Source: an uncultured Phocaeicola sp.
GTDB taxonomy: Bacteria; Bacteroidota; Bacteroidia; Bacteroidales; Bacteroidaceae
Length of the DNA: 64,000 bases
Assembly (NCBI GenBank): GCA_958434805.1
Contig: CAUBDX010000004.1
Location: 1-64,000, forward strand
Direction: 5' to 3'
Below the pieces are notes generated by a model. The model worked only from the letters and a program-made list of their open reading frames with translations. It searched no databases and was not told the DNA's origin. Position 1 is the stretch's first letter. Each line of letters opens with the position of its first letter. The position numbers and the translations under genes were made by a program. Shown here piece after piece: positions 1-8,436 of the stretch.

Positions 1-2976
1 ACCTGTCTTTTCCTTACTGCGGGTGCAGGGATGAGCCCTGTATTTGCACTGCCGGGAACAGCAGAGTCTATGAAAATGGAAATTACACAGCAAACTGTAA
101 CAGTAAGCGGTGTGGTGAAAGACAAGAAAGGGGAACCTATCATTGGTGCCAATATCATGGAAAAAGGAACGACCAACGGTACCATTACCGATTTTGACGG
201 TAAATATACGCTGAAGGTAAAAAGTGCCCAGTCCGTTTTGACAATATCTTATATTGGCTATAAGACCCAGGAAATTCCAGTCGGAAATGGTGGTAAGAAA
301 GATATTACCCTGCAAGACGATTCCGAACTGATGGATGAAGTGGTTGTAATCGGTTATGGTACGCAGCGCAAGGGAGATGTAACCAGTGCGGTGGCTTCTG
401 TGAAGGCCGAAGACTTTACAGCAGGTAAGATTGGAGATGCAGCCGAACTGATTAAAGGTAAAGTGGCAGGATTGACCATTGCGAAAGGCTCCGGTGATCC
501 GAATGCGGAATCTACAATTCGTTTGCGTGGTGTGATTTCATTGCAGGGAGGCTCTACTCCATTGGTATTGGTGGACGGAATAGAAGGTGGTTTAGGAACG
601 GTTTCCCCCGAAAACATAGCTTCTATTGATGTGTTGAAGGATGCTTCTGCGGCAGCTATTTATGGTACACGAGGTGCTAATGGCGTTATTTTGATTACTA
701 CAAAAAACGGCCAGCGCGAGTCGCGTACGGCTGCCAATTATTCCGGGTATATGTCTCTTTCCAAGTTTGGCAAGACGCTTGATTTCTATGGAGCAGAGGA
801 AATCCGTCAGGGATTGACAAACTATGCTGATAAAGGGTATGATACGGATTGGTTGGATGCGGTATCCCGTACTGCATTTACTCATAACCATAATTTTAAT
901 ATTTCCGGAGGATCAAAAAATACCACTTATTCTGCGGATTTTACGTATCGCAAAGAGGAAGGTGTGTTGCTTGAGACCTATAATGAAGAGATGAGAATGA
1001 GGTTTGATGTTTCTCACTGGATGTTAAATGATATGTTGAAAGTGAATTTCAATATGGTAAAGACATTCCATAAGAATGGTCCGATTGATGCGGCAGGTCT
1101 GGGTATTTACCGACAGGCTATTATGCGTAACCCTACTGAACCCATCTGGAATGAGGATGGAACTTTTTACGAGAATTTTGCCGTAAATTATTATTATAAT
1201 CCGGTAGGTATCATCCGTGAACAGGATGGTAAATACAATAGTGAGAATACCCGGATGACGGGGAATATCACCTTTGAACCGATTAAAAACTGGCAGACCA
1301 ACCTCATGTTAAGCCGTAGGGTTACTAGTGATCATAATCGTGGATATTATACTTCCGAATATTTTTCACAGAAGAGCGAGAATCACACAGGATATGCTTA
1401 TCATTCTCAGAATGAATATATCACAGATAATCTGGAAGTTACTTCTAAATATAATCATACTTGGAATAAACATCGTTTTGATGCATTGGTGGGATATAAT
1501 TACCAGTATAATGTAAATGAAGGTTTTGGAGCTAATAACTATGATTATCCAACAGATTTTTATCTTTGGAATAACTTGGGATTAGGTACAGCTTTGAAAG
1601 ATGGAAAAGCCGGCATGAGCAGTTACAAGAATGACAATACCTTGATTGGTTTCTTCGGACGTGTGAGCTATGGTTACGATAATAAATATAATGTTCTGCT
1701 GAGTGTACGCCGTGAAGGCTCTTCCAAATTTGGTGAGAACAATAAATGGGCTACTTTCCCTTCTGTTTCTTTGGGATGGACTATCAGTAACGAAAAATTC
1801 ATGGAAGGCCTTACGTGGCTGAATAACTTAAAGTTACGTGCCGGTTATGGTGTGACAGGTGTCATTGTAGGTGACTCTTATAATTCATTAACCCGGTATG
1901 AGTATGGTTCTCCTTATTTCTATGATAATGGCGTCTGGCATCAGGGGTTAAGCGTAAAATCCAATCCTAATCCTGATTTGAAATGGGAAACTTCCAAGGA
2001 ATTTAATATTGGTCTGGACTGGGCTGTATTGGATGAACGCCTGAGTGGTTCTATTGATGTATATCAGAAGAAGACTTCGGATATGCTATATGATTTTACG
2101 GTACCGACTCCTCCCAATTTGTATAACAAGACTTTGGCTAATGCCGGCAAGATGCGTAACCAAGGTATTGAAATTGCTGTCAATGCCATTCCTGTACGGA
2201 CAAAGGATTTTGAATGGAAAACCACAGTTACCGCCTCTCATAATGCGAACAAATTATTGAGTCTTTCAAATGACTTGTATGAGACTTCAAATCAGATAGA
2301 TCATGCTTATTTGGGTGAACCTATCAATCTTTCTACCCAGCGGATGGAAGTGGGGAGATCTATGGGACAATTTTATGGCATGAAGTCCGTTGGTGTTTCA
2401 GAGAATGGCTTATGGCTGATTGAAAATGCAAAGACTGGTGAGATTGAAGAGTTTACAGACAATATGCTGTCTAATGATGACTACCGTCAATATTTAGGGA
2501 ATGCTCTTCCTAAATTGTATTTGGGATGGAACAACTCGTTCAGATATAAAAATTTTGATTTATCTTTCCAGATGACAGGCCAGTTTGGTTTTAAGATTCT
2601 GAACGAGCCTCGTGCTTATTATGAGAACAACTCGATCGCTTATAATCGCTTGAAATCCGTGCAAAAGGCTCCTTATGGTGGACAATATACCTTATCAACA
2701 GCCCAAAAACAGACTTTTGTAAGCTATTATTTGGAAGATGGTGATTTTTTGAAAATGACTAACATTACGTTGGGCTATAACATTCCATTGAAAAGCAGTA
2801 AGTTTGTGAAAAATATCCGGGCTTATGTTTCTGCCGATAATTTATTCTGCATTACCGGATATGATGGATTGGATCCTGAAATGTCAAATGGTGATATTTG
2901 GTCTTTGGGTATTGACTGGCGCGATAAATATCCTTCTACCCGTTCATTCACTTTCGGTCTGAATGTATCTTTCTAA
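1..2976 (+). CDS. SusC-like TonB-dependent outer-membrane transporter (5' partial)
   Basis: Outer-membrane beta-barrel that imports oligosaccharides with its SusD partner, powered by TonB. The frame is open from base 1, so the true start and most of the signal peptide lie upstream; the first Met inside the window (base 31) is probably not the start. Counting from that Met, residues 24-95 form a carboxypeptidase-regulatory-like domain (SGVVKDKKGEPIIGAN). Residues 101-115 carry the TonB-box/plug entry typical of SusC (MDEVVVIGYGTQRKG). A plug with LVLVDG and ASAAAIYGTRGANGV follows, then a long barrel ending in aromatic F (LNVSF). SusD starts 20 nt downstream. Gene content after it suggests a pectin or pectin-linked glycan ligand; this is inference from context. 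Confidence 0.96.
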   Translation, partial: TCLFLTAGAGMSPVFALPGTAESMKMEITQQTVTVSGVVKDKKGEPIIGANIMEKGTTNGTITDFDGKYTLKVKSAQSVLTISYIGYKTQEIPVGNGGKKDITLQDDSELMDEVVVIGYGTQRKGDVTSAVASVKAEDFTAGKIGDAAELIKGKVAGLTIAKGSGDPNAESTIRLRGVISLQGGSTPLVLVDGIEGGLGTVSPENIASIDVLKDASAAAIYGTRGANGVILITTKNGQRESRTAANYSGYMSLSKFGKTLDFYGAEEIRQGLTNYADKGYDTDWLDAVSRTAFTHNHNFNISGGSKNTTYSADFTYRKEEGVLLETYNEEMRMRFDVSHWMLNDMLKVNFNMVKTFHKNGPIDAAGLGIYRQAIMRNPTEPIWNEDGTFYENFAVNYYYNPVGIIREQDGKYNSENTRMTGNITFEPIKNWQTNLMLSRRVTSDHNRGYYTSEYFSQKSENHTGYAYHSQNEYITDNLEVTSKYNHTWNKHRFDALVGYNYQYNVNEGFGANNYDYPTDFYLWNNLGLGTALKDGKAGMSSYKNDNTLIGFFGRVSYGYDNKYNVLLSVRREGSSKFGENNKWATFPSVSLGWTISNEKFMEGLTWLNNLKLRAGYGVTGVIVGDSYNSLTRYEYGSPYFYDNGVWHQGLSVKSNPNPDLKWETSKEFNIGLDWAVLDERLSGSIDVYQKKTSDMLYDFTVPTPPNLYNKTLANAGKMRNQGIEIAVNAIPVRTKDFEWKTTVTASHNANKLLSLSNDLYETSNQIDHAYLGEPINLSTQRMEVGRSMGQFYGMKSVGVSENGLWLIENAKTGEIEEFTDNMLSNDDYRQYLGNALPKLYLGWNNSFRYKNFDLSFQMTGQFGFKILNEPRAYYENNSIAYNRLKSVQKAPYGGQYTLSTAQKQTFVSYYLEDGDFLKMTNITLGYNIPLKSSKFVKNIRAYVSADNLFCITGYDGLDPEMSNGDIWSLGIDWRDKYPSTRSFTFGLNVSF

Positions 2977-2996
2977 CTTTTAAATGAAGAACTAAC

Positions 2997-4676
2997 ATGA
3001 AAACAATATTCAATAAAGCACTTTGGGCTTCAGCGATAGGAGCTTGTACCTTGTCTGTGGGCAGTTGTACAGATTTGAGCGAAACGATTTATGATACGAT
3101 TGCTTCCGAGAAGTATGAGTTTACAGAAAAAGACCGGGCGGCCATGTTTGCTCCGGTATACAGCAGTCTTCGTGATGTGTATTGGGGATGGTATAGTTAT
3201 GCCGATATGATGGACCAGTCGTCCGATTCATGGTGTATTCCTTATCGGATCAGTATCGGCTGGGGGGATTTGTACGTGTCTATGCACAAACATCAGTTCC
3301 ATTCACAGATAGCCCATTTCAATGATACATGGAACCGTAACTATGCCGGTATCAATGCCTGTAACAAACTGTTGGCAGATGAAGTCATTGCTGCTGATAT
3401 AACCACTTCTTCGCAATTAAGGGCTTATCGCGCTCTTTATTATTATATTTTATTCGATTTGTTCCGCAACATCCCATTGGATACGCAATATGAACATGAA
3501 GACGGATGGTTGCCCGAACAGGCAACTCCCCAACAGATGTGGGATTTCCTGATCAGTGAGTTGACGGATGTAAAGGGGAAATGTGGAACAAAAGTAGAAA
3601 TGGGTAAGCTGAACGACTATGCCATCAATATGCTTCTGGCAAAAATGTATTTGAACCACAATGCATGGTTCAATGATTACTCTGATAATTCTTATTACGG
3701 AAAGGCTATTGATGAGGTAAATGAAGTGATTAACAGTGGCAAGTTCTCTTTGGCTCCGAATTATTCGGATAATTTTAGAGAAGATATTTCCGGTTCGCCT
3801 GAAATTATCTTTGGTATTCCGTTTGAATTCAATTATGCCGGAGGTAACTATATGGCAAATATGTGGATGCATGTAGCCGGACGTGCAACGTGGCAGTTTA
3901 ACGGATGGGCTACCGGTGGGGCGGCTGTTCTTCCTCAATTTCTGGAAACATACGATGAAGAAGACAGCCGCTATGAAGACTGTTGGATATCAGGACAGCA
4001 ATATGACTATGCCGGTGCTCCCATTTATGTGGACAGTGAACCTTTGGTATATACTCGGGAATTACATAGTATAGACAATCCCGGTTGCTATCCCTTTGAA
4101 AGTGAACGCTTGGTGAAATATGAAATACTTTCAGGCGACTATGGAACTTCTTATGATGATGTGCCTTTCTTCCGTTTGGCTGATGCTTATTTTATTAAAG
4201 CGGAGTGCTTGCTTCGTTTAGGTGGTTACAATGGAGAAAGCGAGCAAGTGGCGGCCGATTTGGTAACAGCTGTACGCCAACGTGCCTTCAAGTCCGATCC
4301 CGGTAAAGCAACGGTTACTGTAGCTCAATTGAAGGGTGGCAGCCGTTATAACTACGGACATCGGGAGAATCAGGGAATCATGGGAGAAGCCGATAACTGG
4401 ATTATCACAGAAGAAGGGGGCGATGATATTGAACTGGGTGGTTTGTTGGACGAACTGGCCTGGGAGTTTGTGGCAGAGCATCACCGTCGTCAGGACTTGA
4501 TCCGTTTCCGTATAAACGGAACCAATCAGAATGTATATAATGGCAAGTCATGGTTTTGCAAAGATGCGAAGACGGATAAGACAGACAGGCATTGTGATAT
4601 TTTTCCGTTACCTAAGTCTGCATTGGATGGCAACATTAAGTTGAAGCAGAATCCGGGATATGGTGGTGCCGAATAA
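2997..4676 (+). CDS. SusD/RagB-family surface glycan-binding lipoprotein
   Basis: Surface lipoprotein that lids the SusC barrel and captures glycan. A type II signal peptide ends at Cys24 (SVGSC). The N-terminal SusD-like helical region contains the RAYRALYYYILFDLFRNIPL segment typical of the TPR-like core. The C-terminal RagB/SusD region has FRLADAYFIKAECLLRLGG and ELAWEFVAEHHRRQDLIRF, where family members usually have an E-x-x-x-E-x-x-R-x-x-D-L-x-R pattern. Length (559 aa) is normal. It lies 20 nt after SusC and 31 nt before the next lipoprotein, so the three probably share one transcript ending at the terminator near 5.75 kb. Confidence 0.95.
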   Translation: MKTIFNKALWASAIGACTLSVGSCTDLSETIYDTIASEKYEFTEKDRAAMFAPVYSSLRDVYWGWYSYADMMDQSSDSWCIPYRISIGWGDLYVSMHKHQFHSQIAHFNDTWNRNYAGINACNKLLADEVIAADITTSSQLRAYRALYYYILFDLFRNIPLDTQYEHEDGWLPEQATPQQMWDFLISELTDVKGKCGTKVEMGKLNDYAINMLLAKMYLNHNAWFNDYSDNSYYGKAIDEVNEVINSGKFSLAPNYSDNFREDISGSPEIIFGIPFEFNYAGGNYMANMWMHVAGRATWQFNGWATGGAAVLPQFLETYDEEDSRYEDCWISGQQYDYAGAPIYVDSEPLVYTRELHSIDNPGCYPFESERLVKYEILSGDYGTSYDDVPFFRLADAYFIKAECLLRLGGYNGESEQVAADLVTAVRQRAFKSDPGKATVTVAQLKGGSRYNYGHRENQGIMGEADNWIITEEGGDDIELGGLLDELAWEFVAEHHRRQDLIRFRINGTNQNVYNGKSWFCKDAKTDKTDRHCDIFPLPKSALDGNIKLKQNPGYGGAE

Positions 4677-4707
4677 TGAATTCATTAATTAAAAAAAGAA
4701 AAGTACG

Positions 4708-5718
4708 ATGAAAAAGAATTTTATATATGCTTTAATTGCTTGTTTCACTCTGTCACTGGCTGCATGCAGTACGGATCCGGAGGATGCTACCAGCAAGCAT
4801 GTGTACGGGGAGAATGAAAATCCCTATCTGAAGACGAATGCGGATGCTGTGGTTTCTACCAAAGCAGAGTTTCCCATCAGCCGTTTGGAAGCGAAGACGG
4901 TTAAACTGACTGATTATGCAGAAAAGTTTCATACGTATTTGGGGATGACGGTAGATGAGACGTTGGCTGCATTGTCTAATGGGAGTGTGGTGTTTTATCC
5001 TATCAATATATCGAAAAACTGTTGGAATAGAACAGCTCCTACCAAGGGTACCAACGGTTGGTACTATAATACGGCAGGCGGTGTTTGTGATGCAGCTTCT
5101 GGTATAGCTAGTATTGAGTTGGATGCAACAAAGAAGGAGCTGGTTCTTAATGTGCTCGAAACCGCTTCTGTAGGTACAGCTATCTCCATTAACGTTGGAT
5201 TTGCTATAAACAATGGTGCAAATTTTGATGATTATGTACGTTTTGCTTTTGATGTGACCGTTACTGATCCGGGACGTATTGTTGTTGCCAATACTATTCC
5301 AGCAGGTGACTATTCTGCATTTTCTATTGAATTTGCAGATTATCAGGAGGTGATAGAAAGTTGTTTGGGGCTGACTTTATCTGAATTCATTACCGCTTGC
5401 AAAGAACCGGGAGGCCCGATTGCTCTGTATATGGTCGATAGTGAATCTGGTGAATGGAATACTACTAGTGATTATACTGCTGGTGGTAGTGGAATAGGTT
5501 ATTGGCTGACTTCTAATTTAAAAGTAACGAATTGGAGTGATGATGGTTCGACTGGTAGTGTTTTGTTTGTTGAAACACAAGAGAATGGTGATATGGTTAA
5601 TATAGGTCGAAATCCAGCTTCAACTTCCGGTTCTGTTTTTAATGTAAATTTTGTATATGCGCTTAAGGAGGATAATAGTAAATTCGTAGAGTTTATTGTT
5701 AAAGCAACGTTGGAATAA
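4708..5718 (+). CDS. Surface lipoprotein with two tandem DUF4859-like domains
   Basis: A lipoprotein signal ends at Cys20 (LAAC). The mature protein appears to hold two copies of one fold. Residues about 55-195 and 200-336 both run through an Asp-Tyr start, a 'LGLT/LGMT...' helix, an exposed Trp-rich stretch (WYY, GYWLT), and a closing beta segment (YVRFAFDVTV; VNFVYALKEDN). I assign DUF4859 from memory of Bacteroides SusCD neighbours; no enzyme motif is visible. Position directly after SusD suggests a surface glycan-binding protein (SusE/F-like role). Alternative: a structural accessory lipoprotein. A terminator follows immediately. Confidence 0.7.
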   Translation: MKKNFIYALIACFTLSLAACSTDPEDATSKHVYGENENPYLKTNADAVVSTKAEFPISRLEAKTVKLTDYAEKFHTYLGMTVDETLAALSNGSVVFYPINISKNCWNRTAPTKGTNGWYYNTAGGVCDAASGIASIELDATKKELVLNVLETASVGTAISINVGFAINNGANFDDYVRFAFDVTVTDPGRIVVANTIPAGDYSAFSIEFADYQEVIESCLGLTLSEFITACKEPGGPIALYMVDSESGEWNTTSDYTAGGSGIGYWLTSNLKVTNWSDDGSTGSVLFVETQENGDMVNIGRNPASTSGSVFNVNFVYALKEDNSKFVEFIVKATLE

Positions 5719-5731
5719 TATTTTATCGAGG

Positions 5732-5770
5732 GAAATCAGTATCTATAATGGATATTGGTTTCTCTTTTTT
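5732..5770 (+). terminator. Rho-independent terminator after the SusC-SusD-lipoprotein unit
   Basis: A 12-bp stem (5732-5743 with 5751-5762, two G-U pairs) and 7-nt loop are followed by TCTTTTTT. It lies 14 nt after the lipoprotein stop and separates the SusCD unit from the enzyme genes. Confidence 0.8.
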
Positions 5771-5797
5771 ATTTAGTAAATTCAGAAAAACAAATGT

Positions 5798-5947
5798 GTG
5801 AAAATATTATTATTAAGAAGTCTTTTAGTGACTTTATTAGGATATTTTAGCTTTATAAATGTTTTAGCTGAAACGAATGACCATCAAAAACTTTATATAT
5901 GTGTTAGTGGTAATGGGGTAAATATTGACTTTACCGCAGGCATTTAA
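5798..5947 (+). pseudogene. Possible remnant: signal peptide plus short secreted-protein start (49 aa)
   Basis: A GTG-started frame encodes a basic N-terminus and hydrophobic core (KILLLRSLLVTLLGY), a plausible cleavage site (NVLAET), then LYICVSGNGVNI and a stop. The last part resembles the 'YVS-GNG' opening of secreted polysaccharide lyases and beta-helix proteins, so this may be the 5' stub of a lost enzyme gene. It sits between the SusCD terminator and the next gene. Nothing proves it is translated; it could be chance. Confidence 0.3.
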
Positions 5948-5973
5948 ATGGGACTCCAATAAAAGCTATAATT

Positions 5974-8238
5974 ATGAAGAAATTATTGTGCAAAGAATTA
6001 CTATTTGCTTTATCCATTTTTTGCTGTTTCTTTATTGCCTTCAGCAGTTGCAGTGACAGCGAGGATGAAAGTATTATCCTCCAGCTCACCCTAGACAGCA
6101 GTCAGCAAAGCAAAACACTATTTTGGGATGAGACAGAAGCTTCCGTAAAGTTCTCCGCTACCGGTCCTTGGACAGCCACTGTAGAAGATGTAACCAGCCG
6201 TGCCACCGATTCCAGTTGCACTTGGATTAAACTGCCCCGATATGAAGGTGAGGCAGGCGAAATTTCATTGCCCATGTTGTTGCAGAAGAATGATAGCGAA
6301 AACTATCGGGAAGCAACTCTTGTCATAGTATGCGGAGAATCCGAAGTAACCGTCCATATCCGCCAGGAAGCTAATCCCAATGCTGTGTTAACCTTGAATT
6401 CGGCTGATATCAAAGATTTTGATAAATATTACAAACCTATTGAGTTTAGTAATATGAATATGCTTCGCAGTGATGCGCGCTGGTCATGGTGGCGCATGAA
6501 GCAAAGCGAGCATTTCTTCGTGTTTTGGGAACCGGGGTTCGGCAACGATCCGGGAGCAGAGTCAGTGCCGGAGGTATTGCGTGTAGACATTGATGATTTA
6601 TTGGCAAAGGCCGAACAATTCTACCGGACAAATATCGAAACCTTGAAGTTTGCTGACACTGGGCAAAACAAGTCTTTTCTGGATAAATATAAGATGGAGA
6701 TTTACTTGCTGTATCAGACTGAGTGGCTTGCTACAGGTTCCGGTTACGACAATACAATCGGTGCATTGTGGGTAAATCCCAGCACCTGCCAACCGGTAGG
6801 TTCTACCATTGCGCACGAAATAGGACATAGTTTCCAGTATCAGGTAAGTTGTGACAAGATGTTGAACGGAGAGGCGGACTTTTCGCAAGTAGGATTCAGA
6901 TACGGTTATGGGTCGAGTGGTGAAGGTGGAAATGGCTTTTGGGAACAATGTGCGCAATGGCAGTCGTTCCAAGATTATCCGGCGGAGCTGTTCGGTTACC
7001 ATGTAGATGTGTGGAAAGCCAATTACCATCGCCATTTCAATCATGAATGGATGCGTTATGCCAGTTATTGGTTGCAATATTACTGGGCGCAGAAACATGG
7101 AGTCGATGTGGTAGGGAATGTCTGGACACAGTCGCGCTATCCGGAAGATCCGCTCATGACTTATCAGCGTCTGTACTGTAACAATGACTTGCAAACACTT
7201 TATACGGAACTTTATGGCTACGCTACCCGTATGGTGACTTATGATATGGACGTGGTGCGGAATTATGTCACAGAGACCGCTTGCAATTATACAACGAAAA
7301 TGTATGATGCAGCCGGAGGATATTATCAGGTAGGCTATGCCAGCTGTCCGGGCACTACTGGATTCAATATCATTCCATTGAACGTTCCCGAAGCCGGAAC
7401 AACGGTCAAGGCGAATTTTGCCGGACTGGCTGTGGGATGTGCTTTGGCAGAAGAGGATCCGGGAACGACATTGGATGCCGACGGCAATGTGGCAGGTACG
7501 GCTACCGCTTACAACAATAATGGTGGCAATACGGCAGCCGGATGGCGATATGGATTTGTGGCTATTGTGAATGGAGCTCCACAATACGCATCTATGAATA
7601 AGGAAAATGCAGGAGTGGTTTCTTATACGATACCGATCGGAACAGAAAAATTATGCCTAGTGGTAATGGGCGCTCCCGTTCAGTATAAGTCACATCCATG
7701 GAATGATGATGAGACTGACGATGAGCAATGGCCTTACAAAGTAAAGTTTGAAGGAACGGACTTGCTTGGCAATTTCTCTATTGACGAGACGGCTATGCCT
7801 AAAGATATTACATTGACATTCGATGTGAAGTGCAATGCCGGTTCCGAGGATTATCCACAAGGAACGGTGGACCTGAAAACAAATAAAGATTTGGCACAGG
7901 CGTTTGTCATGAAGCCTGCCGTGTTGGAAAGTAAACTGGCCAGTGTAGGTACAGAACCTGCCGAGGACAAAGTGGTTATCGCACTCAGTCAGACTGACGG
8001 CACTTTTGCTTACACTTCTACTGCCAATAACGGATTTTGGTGTGAAGCCAATGGCAACGTAGGCAACTGGGGTGATACGGCACCGGTCTATGTAGAATTC
8101 AGTGGACTGACCATGACATACGGACACCGGAAAGGAGTAAGTGTTGCCGGCCAGAAATATATGTTGAAACCTACTCTGATATATACCAGAAATGGTGTAC
8201 AGTATAAAGCGACTATTGTGTTGAATATGCAATTTTAA
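5974..8238 (+). CDS. Lipoprotein with BACON-like domain and DUF6055-type zincin domain
   Basis: A type II signal ends at Cys26 (FSSC). Residues about 35-135 look like a BACON domain (FSATGPWTATVED ... VTVHIRQEANPNA), usually a mucin/glycan-anchoring or spacer Ig-like module. The central domain begins near HFFVFWEPGFGND. It has a metallopeptidase signature HEIGH at residues 281-285 (His281, Glu282, His285), followed by FWEQCAQWQSFQDYP, whose Glu could be a third ligand. I place it in DUF6055 from memory. Residues about 440-754 are beta-rich and unassigned. It is probably a surface zinc protease or glycopeptide-processing enzyme; activity on protein in a pectin locus is inference. It lies 198 nt before GH97. 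Confidence 0.72.
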   Translation: MKKLLCKELLFALSIFCCFFIAFSSCSDSEDESIILQLTLDSSQQSKTLFWDETEASVKFSATGPWTATVEDVTSRATDSSCTWIKLPRYEGEAGEISLPMLLQKNDSENYREATLVIVCGESEVTVHIRQEANPNAVLTLNSADIKDFDKYYKPIEFSNMNMLRSDARWSWWRMKQSEHFFVFWEPGFGNDPGAESVPEVLRVDIDDLLAKAEQFYRTNIETLKFADTGQNKSFLDKYKMEIYLLYQTEWLATGSGYDNTIGALWVNPSTCQPVGSTIAHEIGHSFQYQVSCDKMLNGEADFSQVGFRYGYGSSGEGGNGFWEQCAQWQSFQDYPAELFGYHVDVWKANYHRHFNHEWMRYASYWLQYYWAQKHGVDVVGNVWTQSRYPEDPLMTYQRLYCNNDLQTLYTELYGYATRMVTYDMDVVRNYVTETACNYTTKMYDAAGGYYQVGYASCPGTTGFNIIPLNVPEAGTTVKANFAGLAVGCALAEEDPGTTLDADGNVAGTATAYNNNGGNTAAGWRYGFVAIVNGAPQYASMNKENAGVVSYTIPIGTEKLCLVVMGAPVQYKSHPWNDDETDDEQWPYKVKFEGTDLLGNFSIDETAMPKDITLTFDVKCNAGSEDYPQGTVDLKTNKDLAQAFVMKPAVLESKLASVGTEPAEDKVVIALSQTDGTFAYTSTANNGFWCEANGNVGNWGDTAPVYVEFSGLTMTYGHRKGVSVAGQKYMLKPTLIYTRNGVQYKATIVLNMQF

Positions 8239-8436
8239 TAGCTGTTTACATCGTACACCTCCAAGAGGATAAAAAAATAGTCTAAACGAATGGAAGAATA
8301 GTACAACCGCCTAACTGTCAAATTCATAAAATGAGATTTATTGGACGATTCTGCCATTACATTATATTATATCTTCCCTTTCTTGTAATTTTTTTATTTT
8401 ACTTTGCAAGTGAACAACGTATATAACCGATAGATT
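8239..8436. other. Intergenic region before GH97; no gene seen
   Basis: A 198-nt AT-rich gap. Near 8393-8404 the sequence TTTTACTTTGC resembles a Bacteroides -7 element but is one base short of TAnnTTTG. No convincing terminator or open frame is visible. A promoter for the GH97-S9 gene block is likely here but not proven. Confidence 0.4.

Noticed and set aside
6598..7584. 328-codon open frame opposite the DUF6055 gene
   Set aside because: Antisense shadow; His/Ile/Arg-rich composition expected from reading coding DNA backwards.
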